Notes: a model not told the origin generated them from the letters alone. A stretch of DNA of 32,215 bases from JBFMDN01 sp040753915 (GCA_040753915.1 JBFMDN010000065.1:1-32215); one strand, 5' to 3'; counted from the first letter of the stretch, positions 16,066 to 24,344 are shown. Program-made: numbers and translations.

Positions 16066-16472
16066 TAATTCGGGGCGTAATCGAAACAGGAGCGGGGAAG
16101 GGCGCTTTCTTCGTGGGACTGGACTGGGTAGTGCGCCAATTCAGAGCAAATATGGGATTTACTCCGTACCCGGGGACCCTGAATGTGAGAGTGCTCGGGC
16201 AGGACCTTTCTGCTGCCGAAGATTTTTTTTCCCAAAAAGACTTCGATCTTGTTCCCGAAGACCCCTCTTTCTGTAGGGCTGGCGTCAAGCGTCTTACCAT
16301 CAACGGCCTGCCTGCGGCGGCAGTTTTCCCGAGCGATGACGTGCGTATTCACGATAACCATGTTATAGAGATCATAGCAGGCTGTCACGTCAAAGAAAGA
16401 CTGAAGCTGAAAGACGGGGATTCCGTGATCTTGACCGATTACAAGGGCGACGTTGAGCATTCAGCTCGATGA
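16062..16472 (+). CDS. CTP-dependent riboflavin kinase, archaeal type (DUF120 family)
   Basis: The 136-residue protein resembles archaeal RibK, which phosphorylates riboflavin to FMN using CTP. Matching features are the N-terminal GVIETGAGKGAFFVG, the segment FRANMGFTPYPGTLNVRV (glycine/PGTLN motif of the nucleotide site) and the C-terminal ERLKLKDGDSVIL strand. Bacteria normally use the unrelated bifunctional RibF, so this is a less common gene here. It overlaps the upstream ligase gene by 4 bp and its own stop overlaps a possible start of the HAD gene at 16469. A role in supplying FMN, or in phosphorylating a flavin-like or other small molecule for the operon, is inference. Confidence 0.82.
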   Translation: MIIRGVIETGAGKGAFFVGLDWVVRQFRANMGFTPYPGTLNVRVLGQDLSAAEDFFSQKDFDLVPEDPSFCRAGVKRLTINGLPAAAVFPSDDVRIHDNHVIEIIAGCHVKERLKLKDGDSVILTDYKGDVEHSAR

Positions 16473-16561
16473 CGGATTTTGTCTCTGTTTCCCGCGAGCC
16501 ATCGGCTCCGGCCCTCTCCAGATGCCTGAAAACAAGTTATCCGCGTGGGTCAAGGAAAACG

Positions 16562-17257
16562 ATGAAACCTGATTCCCAGGTCCTCTACTCCGGCAGAGTG
16601 CTCAAAGGCATTATTTTCGATCTGGACGGAACGCTGACCGATTCCATACGCGTCTTCTACGAGGCTTTCCGCCGGGTAACCGTCGCTGTAGGCGTGAACA
16701 TCAGGAAAGAGGACATCTTCGGACCCTTGGCAGAGGGCACAGAGCCATGGGATCAAGCATTTCCCATGGATCTACCCGATCGGGAACGGACTATGCGGGA
16801 ATTCCGACGTGTCATGAAGCCAGCCTATGTCGAGGCGACGCGCAGGGTGCGCGTGCTGCCGGGAGTGTCGGAGGTGTTAGCGAGGCTCCGGCAACACGGA
16901 ATTCGCCTCGGTGTGGTGACGGATTCTGCGTCGAGCTCGCTGGAGCCTTTGCGCTCTCAGGACCTGATCGAGCAATTTGCGGCCATTGTTACCCGGGACG
17001 ATGGATTCCCTCGCAAGCCCGATTCGCAAGGCCTGAGAGAATGTCTGAGGCGGATGGAGGTGGATCCCGAGCATGCAATGATAGTGGGTGACACTCTGAT
17101 GGATATCCGAGTGGGAAAGGAGGTTGGCGTCCTGACCGTGGGCGTTCTCACGGGACTGGCCAATCGCAGCCAGTTGGAAGCCGCTCAACCTACTGTGCTG
17201 GTGGAAGATGTTACCTGCATCCCCGACTTGTTAAACCTCAATGAGCTCGATGGGTGA
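16562..17257 (+). CDS. HAD-superfamily phosphatase, phosphoglycolate phosphatase-like
   Basis: The 231-residue protein shows all four HAD motifs: D20-L-D22-GTLTDS (nucleophile and acid), VVTDSAS (motif II), the lysine in FPRKPDSQGL (motif III) and VGDTLMD (motif IV). An alpha-helical cap lies between motifs I and II (about 28-95). ATG 16562 with AAGGAAAACG upstream is preferred; an ATG at 16469 overlaps the riboflavin kinase stop (ATGA) and would add 31 poorly structured residues. Either start keeps it in the operon. It may dephosphorylate the product of the neighbouring kinase or ligase, or simply phosphoglycolate. Confidence 0.87.
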   Translation: MKPDSQVLYSGRVLKGIIFDLDGTLTDSIRVFYEAFRRVTVAVGVNIRKEDIFGPLAEGTEPWDQAFPMDLPDRERTMREFRRVMKPAYVEATRRVRVLPGVSEVLARLRQHGIRLGVVTDSASSSLEPLRSQDLIEQFAAIVTRDDGFPRKPDSQGLRECLRRMEVDPEHAMIVGDTLMDIRVGKEVGVLTVGVLTGLANRSQLEAAQPTVLVEDVTCIPDLLNLNELDG

Positions 17258-17481
17258 CTCGATGGCAGCCTTGGGTCAGTTCCCTTTTGACGGGAATCTC
17301 CCATGGAGACACCCTGTTTCATCATCTCTGTCGCGTAATAGCTGCGTGACACGGAACAGGGACAACGTCCGGCACCTGTGTCGCGGCATTCCTGAACAGA
17401 TTTCAAAGACAAAGCAGAAGATTCGGTGCCCAATGAATTGGCCATCCGATATGACAACCAGCATCAGTCCAGGGAGGTCAC
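17258..17481 (+). other. Intergenic region with inverted repeats
   Basis: TTCCC/GGGAA (about 17280-17296) forms a short hairpin just after the HAD gene. CCCTGTT (17312-17318) pairs perfectly with AACAGGG (17355-17361), enclosing a GC-rich loop. No T-run follows, so neither is a textbook terminator. A strong ribosome site, AGGGAGG, precedes the next gene. Confidence 0.35.
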
Positions 17482-17799
17482 ATGGGAATCTACAGTGAGC
17501 TCTACGATTTCGCTTCGAGCGCGGGCGCGTTCGAAGGGTACGTGTACCGGCCCAAAGAAATGGATCCCAAGTACTTGCCGGTATGGTCCGGCAATCTTGT
17601 GAAGCAGTACAACGCCCTACCTGCAGAAATTCGTGCGGAAATCCAACCAATGTGTGACGGTACCCTCGGAAGGGCAGTGCTCTCGTTGATACCGATTCTC
17701 GGCGAAGATCATGAGGTTATCGCCAACCTCAAGAGCATGATCCGGGGGGGGATGCCTGCGTCTCCCGATGATTTCGATATACACGCGGGACGGGTCTGA
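17482..17799 (+). CDS. Conserved-looking hypothetical protein
   Basis: The 105-residue cytoplasmic protein has no signal peptide or membrane segment and a mixed helix composition (PAEIRAEIQPMCDGTLGRAVLSL, GEDHEVIANLKSMI). A strong ribosome site (AGGGAGG, 5 bases before ATG) supports expression. It ends 11 bp before the stop of the convergent gene at 17811. No family is recognised and no function is proposed. Confidence 0.7.
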   Translation: MGIYSELYDFASSAGAFEGYVYRPKEMDPKYLPVWSGNLVKQYNALPAEIRAEIQPMCDGTLGRAVLSLIPILGEDHEVIANLKSMIRGGMPASPDDFDIHAGRV

Positions 17800-17810
17800 T
17801 TCTGAAGGGG

Positions 17811-18347
17811 TCACGTCTCAGAAGCTATCCAGCGACGCAGCGCGGGCAACTCGCTTGCCTCCCAGGTGTCCGAGATTCGGAGCTCCAGAAAGTAACGGAA
17901 GAGGGTATCTACCAGCTCCATGCCTTCTTCCACCAGCGCAGCTTTTTCAAGGAAGGTGGCTTCGGCCGATTCATCTTCGCCCAGCTCCTGAGCGGGGAGG
18001 ATGGGAGGTGTTCTGAAGGAGCCAAAGGAAAGCCACGTACTCTTGATCACAGTGGTAAATTCATTGTCTGAGGACCTGAGGGATAGCCGGGCCTCTTCGA
18101 TCTTCTTTCCCTCCCTGAGAGCTGCGAGCCCCTCCCTGAGCTCGGAATGCTCTCCCTTGAGGGTCACGCTCTGAGGTGTCTCGGCTTCTGCAAGGTCGAG
18201 GGTCATCCGATCCAGGTACGTCACCTCTACTACCTTTCCACCAGGAATCTCGATCCGACCGCCGGAAACGTCCGATTTGAACCATAACCAGGTCAAGAAT
18301 TCCCTGCCCAAGAAGGCCTTCTCGCGAAGAAGATCCAGAAAATCCAT
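17811..18347 (-). CDS. Hypothetical partner of the RdgC-family gene
   Basis: The 178-residue acidic protein starts MDFLDLLREKAFLGREFLTWLWFKSD and has a C-terminal helical segment ending in ELRISDTWEASELPALRRWIASE. The FLGREFLTWLW segment resembles the middle of RdgC-type proteins, which have about 300 residues as one chain in Escherichia coli. It lies 58 bp downstream of the 203-residue RdgC-like gene on the same strand. The two may therefore be a split or two-subunit version of RdgC, or this may be a separate associated protein. Recombination or nucleoid function is inference only. Confidence 0.72.
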   Translation of the reverse strand: MDFLDLLREKAFLGREFLTWLWFKSDVSGGRIEIPGGKVVEVTYLDRMTLDLAEAETPQSVTLKGEHSELREGLAALREGKKIEEARLSLRSSDNEFTTVIKSTWLSFGSFRTPPILPAQELGEDESAEATFLEKAALVEEGMELVDTLFRYFLELRISDTWEASELPALRRWIASET

Positions 18348-18405
18348 GCCAGCGTTCCTCCAATACGTGGGTCATCTTCCTGCGGCACAGCCCAATCCGG
18401 GCCGT

Positions 18406-19017
18406 TCATGGAACCATCGAGCACGGTGTGAGATTCTCCAGGAGTCTTCTCTGCGATGAGTCGGTGAGAAGCTCCTCTGCTCTGAGGTACGGTACCAGGG
18501 GGATGAAGGTGAGGCCAAAGCTTCTCTTGAACAGGTCTTCAACCCTCTCTCGAGCCTTTATGCTGAGGCTAGCGAAGTAGGCCAGTCCTTGGGACGTGTC
18601 CCAGACGAGGTCGAACACCTGTATTGATGGGAGCGTGCTCTTCTTGAGAGATTCCTTGACATATTCCTTCAGCTCGCGACGCTGACTCGATGAGAGTCGC
18701 TGTCTGCCTGTTTCGGCCAGCCTTTTCTTCATCTCCTGCTTCACGTGCATCTCGAGAATCCGCGGGGGGACTCTCACAGTGTCAACGCGCAGTCCCAGGG
18801 CCACGTAATTACCCCGAACATATGATGCGCCACGGAACTCAGTATCAGTAAAATCCTCGATGGATGTCCAGCCTATCCCGACCTCGTCACCTGGCCCATC
18901 GACGCTGCGAAACGTGTATTTTCTCACCCCGTCGTCCACGGCTTCCCAGAAGGCGCCCTCGATCTCTCCCTTTACGCGATACCTCATCATGGATACCGAA
19001 CGTGAAATGAACCCCAT
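18406..19017 (-). CDS. RdgC-family recombination-associated protein, short form
   Basis: The 203-residue protein begins MGFISRSVSMMRYRVKGEIEGAFW and has IGWTSIEDFTDTEF, YVALGLRVDTVRVPPRILEMHV and a basic stretch SSSQRRELKEYVKESL, which fit the RdgC pattern of ring-forming, DNA-binding proteins that restrain RecA. It is only about two thirds as long as the E. coli protein. The following gene on the same strand (17811-18347) could supply the missing part. AGGAG lies upstream of ATG 19017. Family call is good, exact role uncertain. Confidence 0.78.
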   Translation of the reverse strand: MGFISRSVSMMRYRVKGEIEGAFWEAVDDGVRKYTFRSVDGPGDEVGIGWTSIEDFTDTEFRGASYVRGNYVALGLRVDTVRVPPRILEMHVKQEMKKRLAETGRQRLSSSQRRELKEYVKESLKKSTLPSIQVFDLVWDTSQGLAYFASLSIKARERVEDLFKRSFGLTFIPLVPYLRAEELLTDSSQRRLLENLTPCSMVP

Positions 19018-19199
19018 CTGGTTTTCTCCTCTCCTCAGCGTCGTGGTGGTCGCCCAGAATAGTGAAAAAGCGGCGAGGGATCAAGGGGCTCGCTCGGGAA
19101 TGCATCGGGGGGTAGCAAATTTCCAGAGTCCGTGTACAATTGCAGCGGTGAATACGTAACCGTGTCTACCAAATGGCGCACTACGGAAAAGGAGCTGAC

Positions 19200-19427
19200 A
19201 TGTCGGTAGTTAAGATCATCGAGCTGGTGGGCGAATCCCCGGATGGCTGGGAAGACGCAATGAAACAGGTCATCAAAGAAGCCCAGAAGACCCTTCGCGG
19301 CATCACGCGCATCGGGGTAGTGGAACAGGATGTGCGCATGATCAACGACAAGATCGACGTGTGGCGCGTGCGTGCCCAAGTCTCTTTCAGGGTCCAGCGA
19401 GGGGGGGAGTCCGCGCCGGATAATTAA
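19200..19427 (+). CDS. Dodecin-like protein lacking the flavin-stacking tryptophan
   Basis: The 75-residue protein matches the dodecin fold: KIIELVGESPDGWEDAMKQVI followed by a helix ending in KTLRGI and a beta-strand WRVRAQVSF. Dodecins form hollow 12-mers that store flavins. In flavin-binding members the helix is followed by a Trp that stacks on the isoalloxazine ring (typically LxWFEV) and a Gln in the next strand; here these positions read TRIGVV (Arg37) and WRV. Flavin storage is therefore doubtful and another ligand or role is likely. ATG 19200 follows AAAAGGAG. It is flanked by minus-strand genes and stands alone. Confidence 0.85.
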   Translation: MSVVKIIELVGESPDGWEDAMKQVIKEAQKTLRGITRIGVVEQDVRMINDKIDVWRVRAQVSFRVQRGGESAPDN

Positions 19428-19487
19428 GAACTACCGGGCAATTCGCTTTCACACGGCTTTTGTCGCGATTTTGGCTTGTAGCTTCTC

Positions 19488-20141
19488 TTATGCGCCGTCG
19501 AGCGGATACGTATCCAGGAAAGCGTTCATCTCTTTGACAAGCTCATCCTCTCGACCCGAGTGGAAGTGATCGGCCCCGGGAAGTATCTTGCCTGCTTTGG
19601 GTTCGGGAATCTTCCGAATGAGCTCCTCGAGCTTGGTTTTGGGGCAAATGAAGTCCTGGTCTCCTGCCACGAGGAGTTTGGGCCGAGTCTCGTCCATGAG
19701 AAAATCGAAGTCGTACGCGTCCAATGGCGGGGAAATACCTACGAGTCTCTTGGGGCGATGGTCGTGTCGTGCTGCTTTGAGCGCTACCCAGCATCCAAAA
19801 GAATAACCTGCCAGGACGAGCCGTTCCGAATCCACGCCTTCCTGGCCGGAAAGGTAGTCCACGGCTGCGCGCACGTCCTGTTCTTCGTCCACTCCTTCTC
19901 CGTGAGACCCTTCGCTGCGGCCCGTGCCGCGGAAGTTGAAGCGGAGAGTGATAAATCCCCTTTCGAGAAGCCCTCTCTTGAGGGCGCTGGTGACATTGTT
20001 GTACATGTTTCCGCCATACAACGGATGCGGATGGCAGATAACCGCGGCCGGCGAGGGTTTGCGCGAATCGTCTGGAATTTCCAACACCCCTTCCAGCGCT
20101 ATGCTACCACAGGGAAAGAATACGTCTCTGCGTTCAGGCAT
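19488..20141 (-). CDS. Alpha/beta-hydrolase, dienelactone-hydrolase/serine-esterase type
   Basis: The 217-residue protein has the nucleophile elbow G-Y-S114-F-G, an acid in AGDQDF (Asp161 or Asp163) and the histidine in GADHF (His192), so the triad is complete. The N-terminal segment AVICHPHPLYGGNMYNNV and FNFRGTGRSEG give the oxyanion-hole region typical of this subgroup. There is no signal peptide. AGGA lies 9 bases before ATG 20141. It is 81 bp downstream of the ABC-2 permease on the same strand and may share its transcript. The substrate is unknown. Confidence 0.9.
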   Translation of the reverse strand: MPERRDVFFPCGSIALEGVLEIPDDSRKPSPAAVICHPHPLYGGNMYNNVTSALKRGLLERGFITLRFNFRGTGRSEGSHGEGVDEEQDVRAAVDYLSGQEGVDSERLVLAGYSFGCWVALKAARHDHRPKRLVGISPPLDAYDFDFLMDETRPKLLVAGDQDFICPKTKLEELIRKIPEPKAGKILPGADHFHSGREDELVKEMNAFLDTYPLDGA

Positions 20142-20222
20142 ATCTCATGTTCCTGTACAAGACTGTCGCATGAATGCTCGGACCAGTTTGTTTCGCGGCC
20201 TCCCAATTGGTTTCGCCACGCC

Positions 20223-21920
20223 TCATATCTCCAGATGGGCAACTCGTTTCAGTCCCATCTGAAAAGGTTTCACTATCAAGAAGATAGCAACTGCCAAGGC
20301 ACCGGCAAAACAGGCAGTTGCCACCAGGTAATCCTGGGCGGAGAGAACACCTGTCCAATGCCCCGCGGTTACGATGCGATATACGGGATATGCTTCCAAG
20401 ACGATCACGGCCAGAACCGCCAGAGCTGCGTAAATCATGGTGAGCAGCCCGCCCACACCGCTGAAAGCCCTGTTCGGATCGGAAATCTTGAAATCGGCAT
20501 AGAGAACCCCCATCCCCACGGACAGGGATGTAATCCCAACAGTGAGCAGTCCTACGGTCACAGTGGAAACGAGAGAAACGAAGAATTCCAATCCGAGCAG
20601 CCGATTGGTCATGACAACGAGAAACAGCCCCAGGGCGAGCATGGGAACCAGATAGAAAAAGAACTTGATCCAAAGAATTCGTCGCAGGTTCAAAGGAGAC
20701 CCTTTCAAAATCCAAAACGCCCGACCTTCCGCCGAAATGGCCGGAAAGAGAAACCTGACCCCCAGCGAGGAAAGCACGAATCCTGCGAGCCCGATGTTGA
20801 TGAATGCCACGGCATTTTTAAGAAATCTTGTCGCGACTGGGTTGTCGAGAGAGGGCAGAACGCTGAAATTGTAAAGGTAAACCAAGATGAGGGCCAGCAG
20901 GAGCAAGAGCTGACTGATTCTTCCCCAGTCCCGAGCCATGAGGAGCGTCTCCTTGTACACCACCGCCGCAGTTGGCCTTTCCAAGTACTTGTTCAGAATT
21001 CTGGACCACAACGCCATGACTGCGCTCTTGCTCAGACGTGCCCCCCTGGCTTCAACCGATTTCGAGTACCCGAAGAAGTGGACAGCCTCGTGATGGTGTC
21101 CCACCAGCCTATAGGTTGCGATTGCACACGAAATGAGGAGGGCAAGATAGAACGGGACGTGCTCAAATCCGTACCCCGTCACATACGGTCGAAGCGCCTC
21201 CATAGCCCATGTGGTGGGAAGAAGGGGCGAGCTGGCTTCGCCCATGATGGAGAGATAATCCATGATGGAGGCGAACCCTTCGGGGTTGAGGAACTCTTCT
21301 GGCCTGATCATCCGAAACAGCAGGTACGCACCAACGAACATCAGGATTCCCACGAACACGAACAGATCGCGCAGACGCCTGACAGGAAAGGTCCTGACCA
21401 AGGTCTGCACTATGAAGACCGACAGAGCCGTTACAATCGCCAGCAGGGCGCCGAACGATACCACGCTTACCGCGTAGAACGACCACGGAGCAGAGAAGAC
21501 CCTCCCGTATGCAAGGAACACGGGAAGTCCGAAGACCAGCACCATCCAGGAGGATTCGAAGGAGGTTTCGATAAATCGAGCTGCATACAGAGAACGCGCG
21601 GGCACCGGCGCAGCAATGAGCAGATCGAGATCATCCGAGAGGAAATAGGTGGAAAATGTCGTGATGATATTGCTCACAATCGCCACAAACGCAAACGTCA
21701 CGAGAACCATGGACAAGAGCTTTGTGGCCGCTATGGTACCGAACATCTCTTCCGCGGTAAAGTAAGCCAGAGCTTTGACAAAGACAATATAGATGCCGGC
21801 CCAAAGCGCCCCAATTAGGAGCGCAAGCATTCCTACGCGCAGCCTTTCATGGCCGGGCTTGGCAAGCCTGTGACGTAGTCTCTTCCAGCGGGGGCTCAGC
21901 AGCAACAACACCCTATTCAT
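20223..21920 (-). CDS. ABC-2-type transporter permease-like membrane protein
   Basis: The 565-residue protein has about a dozen hydrophobic helices spread across its length (for example LRVGMLALLIGALWAGIYIVF, MVLVTFAFVAIVSNIITTF, FVGAYLLFRMI, FFFYLVPMLALGLFLVVM). The motif LSDDLDLLIAAPVPARSLYAARF resembles the coupling region of large putative ABC exporters of the ABC-2 class. No ATPase gene lies in the adjacent window genes, so its partner must be encoded elsewhere or the call is only structural. The TatA/B-like gene ends 60 bp upstream on the same strand. Confidence 0.78.
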   Translation of the reverse strand: MNRVLLLLSPRWKRLRHRLAKPGHERLRVGMLALLIGALWAGIYIVFVKALAYFTAEEMFGTIAATKLLSMVLVTFAFVAIVSNIITTFSTYFLSDDLDLLIAAPVPARSLYAARFIETSFESSWMVLVFGLPVFLAYGRVFSAPWSFYAVSVVSFGALLAIVTALSVFIVQTLVRTFPVRRLRDLFVFVGILMFVGAYLLFRMIRPEEFLNPEGFASIMDYLSIMGEASSPLLPTTWAMEALRPYVTGYGFEHVPFYLALLISCAIATYRLVGHHHEAVHFFGYSKSVEARGARLSKSAVMALWSRILNKYLERPTAAVVYKETLLMARDWGRISQLLLLLALILVYLYNFSVLPSLDNPVATRFLKNAVAFINIGLAGFVLSSLGVRFLFPAISAEGRAFWILKGSPLNLRRILWIKFFFYLVPMLALGLFLVVMTNRLLGLEFFVSLVSTVTVGLLTVGITSLSVGMGVLYADFKISDPNRAFSGVGGLLTMIYAALAVLAVIVLEAYPVYRIVTAGHWTGVLSAQDYLVATACFAGALAVAIFLIVKPFQMGLKRVAHLEI

Positions 21921-21980
21921 TTCGCTCGCAGTTCTCCAAAGAGGCAGACGTTAATTCCCATCATTGGACACTGACGACCC

Positions 21981-22412
21981 TCAATGGGAAGTCCCCGTCT
22001 CTTCAGTCTCTTTTTCTTTCTTCTTGTCGCTTGTGTGTACGCTTGGTTGGTCTTCTGTTCTTGATTCCGCTTCAGAGGATCGAGCTTCCGAACCGGGCTG
22101 AGCCTCTTGAGATTGCTCGAGGAGCTCGGCGTAGAAATCCGGCCCCGATCCACCAATGGGATCGACGACCTTGTGCATGTCCTCATCGGACTTGTCTTTT
22201 GACGAATTGGAATTCGTTTTTGACTCGTAATGGTAGGGAGCGGACGTGATGGAATCGAGATCGACACTTCTGCGCATATCGTCCGCCATTCTGGTGAGCT
22301 CTCTATAGAGCCGCCCAACAACCCTTGCAGCCTCAGTGAGCTGACGAGGACCCAGAACTATGAGCGCAATCAGCACAATGAGCCCTATTTCCCACATGGA
22401 CATCTGAAACAC
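21981..22412 (-). CDS. TatA/TatB-like protein with long charged tail
   Basis: The 143-residue product has the Tat signature: a short N-terminal membrane helix (WEIGLIVLIALIVLGPRQL, ending in the LGP hinge) followed by an amphipathic helix (TEAARVVGRLYRELTRMADDMRRSV). About 90 residues of Ser/Glu/Lys-rich tail follow. TatB proteins usually have this longer form and help dock twin-arginine substrates. GTG 22412 is chosen because GGAG lies 9 bases upstream; ATG codons at 22403 and 22397 lack a well-spaced site. No tatC is nearby, so which Tat role it plays is open. Confidence 0.82.
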   Translation of the reverse strand: MFQMSMWEIGLIVLIALIVLGPRQLTEAARVVGRLYRELTRMADDMRRSVDLDSITSAPYHYESKTNSNSSKDKSDEDMHKVVDPIGGSGPDFYAELLEQSQEAQPGSEARSSEAESRTEDQPSVHTSDKKKEKETEETGTSH

Positions 22413-22521
22413 GAGACGGATCTCCAACAAGTTATTGAGCTACTATACCATGTTTTCGCAACCGATTCCGCATTCACCGGCTGGGCATGCCCGTCCACTA
22501 GGTGGAGAGCCGGACGATCAA

Positions 22522-22986
22522 TCAAACCTCTCCCTCCGTGGAAACGACGGAGTCCACATTGAAAATGTCCATGTAATACGGACCGCCTCCCCATGATTCG
22601 ATGAGCAGGCTCACATTGCCAATCAGAGCGTCGAGACGAGTATCGTGGGAGCCAAATCCCGTATCCTTCTCCGAGAGATGAGTCATCCAATCCAAGGCAT
22701 TGGAACGGAGGCAAATCTTGACTTCGAACCCCTGTCCCGCCCTGATAATGATCACCTGGCCGCAATGGTGATGCTGCTCGGAGCAATCGGGATGCTTGAT
22801 GTCGTAGAGCTCGACATCTCGTCCTCGAATGGTACGGATGAGCTCCACCCTTCGCATCTCCTCGTCAAACAAGGCTTCGGACCTGGCATAGCATTCGGGG
22901 CACAGCTCGGCTTCCTCCTCTGGTAACATTGCTTCCCGTTGTCGGCATAGGCTGCACAGCTCAGCAAAAGACTCTGATGTGGGCAT
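22522..22986 (-). CDS. Zinc-ribbon-like protein of unknown function
   Basis: The 154-residue cytoplasmic protein has an N-terminal double CxxC (C-S-L-C at 11-14 and C-P-E-C at 29-32) that likely binds zinc, and further potential metal residues in HPDCSEQHHHCGQV. The rest (VIIIRAGQGFEVKICL, LIGNVSLLIESWGGGPYYMDIF) is mixed alpha/beta. No family is recognised. The start ATG 22986 has GGGAGAAGGA upstream. It is transcribed divergently from the DUF1573 gene, with about 255 bp between. Confidence 0.7.
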   Translation of the reverse strand: MPTSESFAELCSLCRQREAMLPEEEAELCPECYARSEALFDEEMRRVELIRTIRGRDVELYDIKHPDCSEQHHHCGQVIIIRAGQGFEVKICLRSNALDWMTHLSEKDTGFGSHDTRLDALIGNVSLLIESWGGGPYYMDIFNVDSVVSTEGEV

Positions 22987-23061
22987 GTCCTTCTCCCTTG
23001 CCCTTGAATAGTGAATCGGGCTCCGGAAGCGCTCCGGAGGAGATCCAAATCCAAAAAGGAT

Positions 23062-23089
23062 TTGACCAAACGAGGTCCGCGGTTATAAT
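23062..23089 (+). promoter_or_regulatory. Strong sigma-70-like promoter for the DUF1573 gene
   Basis: TTGACC (23062-23067), a 16-base spacer and a perfect TATAAT (23084-23089). The gene starts 154 bases further on, so a leader of roughly 145 bases is predicted. Confidence 0.65.
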
Positions 23090-23242
23090 CGAGATCGACC
23101 GGGCATTAGACCGAGCCCCAGTTTTTGCCGACACCAGACACCCTCATCTGTCTGTGACGGCTGAGAGCGATACACTGAACTTGTTTCGACTCGTATCGAA
23201 TGATAGCACTCAGCATCGACCTTGAAAAGGAGAACGTCCATA

Positions 23243-23953
23243 ATGATGCTAATCAGACAGGCAGCGACCTTGGCTTTTCTCTTGATTCCTGCTCTGGCCA
23301 TGGCAGGTCAGGGGCCCCGCATAGTGTTCGACAGGATTGTCCACGATTACGGCAAGATCAGATACGGCGAGACAGTGACCGAGGACTTCACCTTCACCAA
23401 CGTCGGCGACGAGACGCTCGTCATTGAGAAACTGCGAACGAGCTGCGGATGCACTACCACCAACAAGGGAAGCACAAAGATACCGCCTGGAGGGAAGAGC
23501 AGGATCACAGTCGCTTTCGACACGGTTGGCCTGAGAGCAGGGGTCAAGAAGCAAACCGTGGATGTCCATTCCAACGATCCCAAGACACCAGTCCTGCAAT
23601 TGACCGTTCGGGCTGAAGTGGTGAGGGATCTTACCGTCGACCCTCCTACGGTAGCCAAGGAATTGTCCGGTTTCACCGACACGGTTTCCTTTCCCGTGCA
23701 GGTTAACAACAACTCGAACGAAGACGTTACGGTGAAGGGGGTGAAGAGTCAAACGGAGGGGGTGATGGCCCTACTCCAGCCCGAGCAGGTGGTGGCCCGC
23801 GCTGGGGCTCGCACTTCGTTTACTCTCGTGCTCAAACCCCAGAAGGAGGCTGAGCGGCACTACTACCTTGGCAAAGTCTCTCTCCTCACGGACCATCCCA
23901 GAGAAACAGAGGCGGAGATCCGCTACTTGCTCAAGTTTGACAAACTGCAGTGA
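23243..23953 (+). CDS. Exported DUF1573 protein
   Basis: The 236-residue product has a signal peptide (LIRQAATLAFLLIPALAMA) and then a DUF1573 domain: FDRIVHDYGKIRYGETVTEDFTFTN, then RTSCGCTTT, followed by an Ig-like sandwich (KIPPGGKSRITVAFDT) and a second beta domain. DUF1573 domains are ASH/Ig-like and common in exported proteins of anaerobes; the CGC pair is a family hallmark. ATG 23243 is preferred over TTG 23222 because AAAGGAG lies 10 bases upstream, within the longer frame. No partner is evident. The function is unknown. Confidence 0.9.
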   Translation: MMLIRQAATLAFLLIPALAMAGQGPRIVFDRIVHDYGKIRYGETVTEDFTFTNVGDETLVIEKLRTSCGCTTTNKGSTKIPPGGKSRITVAFDTVGLRAGVKKQTVDVHSNDPKTPVLQLTVRAEVVRDLTVDPPTVAKELSGFTDTVSFPVQVNNNSNEDVTVKGVKSQTEGVMALLQPEQVVARAGARTSFTLVLKPQKEAERHYYLGKVSLLTDHPRETEAEIRYLLKFDKLQ

Positions 23954-24043
23954 GCCCAGTGCGGATCCCCGCATCGTCGGGGGCCTAAGTACAGCATTTC
24001 ACCAGTAAGCTCACGGATTCTGAACCGGCAATCCCCCTCTGAT

Positions 24044-24085
24044 CCCCCGTGAAAGGGGGGACTCCCTCCCCGTCAACGGGGAGGG
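24044..24085. repeat. Paired GC-rich hairpins
   Basis: CCCCC (24044-24048) pairs with the G-run at 24055-24060. CCCTCCCC (24064-24071) pairs perfectly with GGGGAGGG (24078-24085) over a six-base loop. A weaker CCCCG/CGGGG hairpin lies at 23967-23982. These sit between the convergent DUF1573 gene and the small gene at 24156 and resemble the GC-rich dispersed repeat near 399-477. Confidence 0.55.
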
Positions 24086-24155
24086 TTGGGGTGGGGCCGC
24101 CTGATTTGGCACCGGCCTCACGAAAGACCGTACCAAGGCTTGACGCTGCAGCCCA

Positions 24156-24344
24156 TTATTCCGGGACGAGCCATCCGGAAACTTCGTTTCCTGACCGGTC
24201 CTTGCCCGCGAAAGGAACCATCTTCCGCAGGATTTCGGAGACCTTCTTGGCTTGCTCGCAGTCGTAGTCGTCACAGGTGTATCCCTGTCTGCATTGGTTG
24301 CATAGCCGGGCATCTACCCATTCTGCCATTTGTTGCGTATTCAT
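24156..24344 (-). CDS. Small cysteine-containing hypothetical protein
   Basis: The 62-residue frame has C-N-Q-C (15-18) and C-D-D-Y-D-C (24-29) near the N-terminus, a possible small metal-binding knuckle, then a helix (QAKKVSEILRKMV). GAGGGAGAG precedes ATG 24344. It is divergent from the large redox fusion gene, whose start lies 81 bp away, so the two may share a control region. No family recognised. Confidence 0.6.
   Translation of the reverse strand: MNTQQMAEWVDARLCNQCRQGYTCDDYDCEQAKKVSEILRKMVPFAGKDRSGNEVSGWLVPE

Noticed and set aside
19560..21818. Plus-strand open frame of about 750 codons
   Set aside because: Antisense to the alpha/beta hydrolase and the ABC-2-type permease, whose helices and triad are clear. 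The translation is polar and low-complexity, typical of the reverse of a membrane protein gene.
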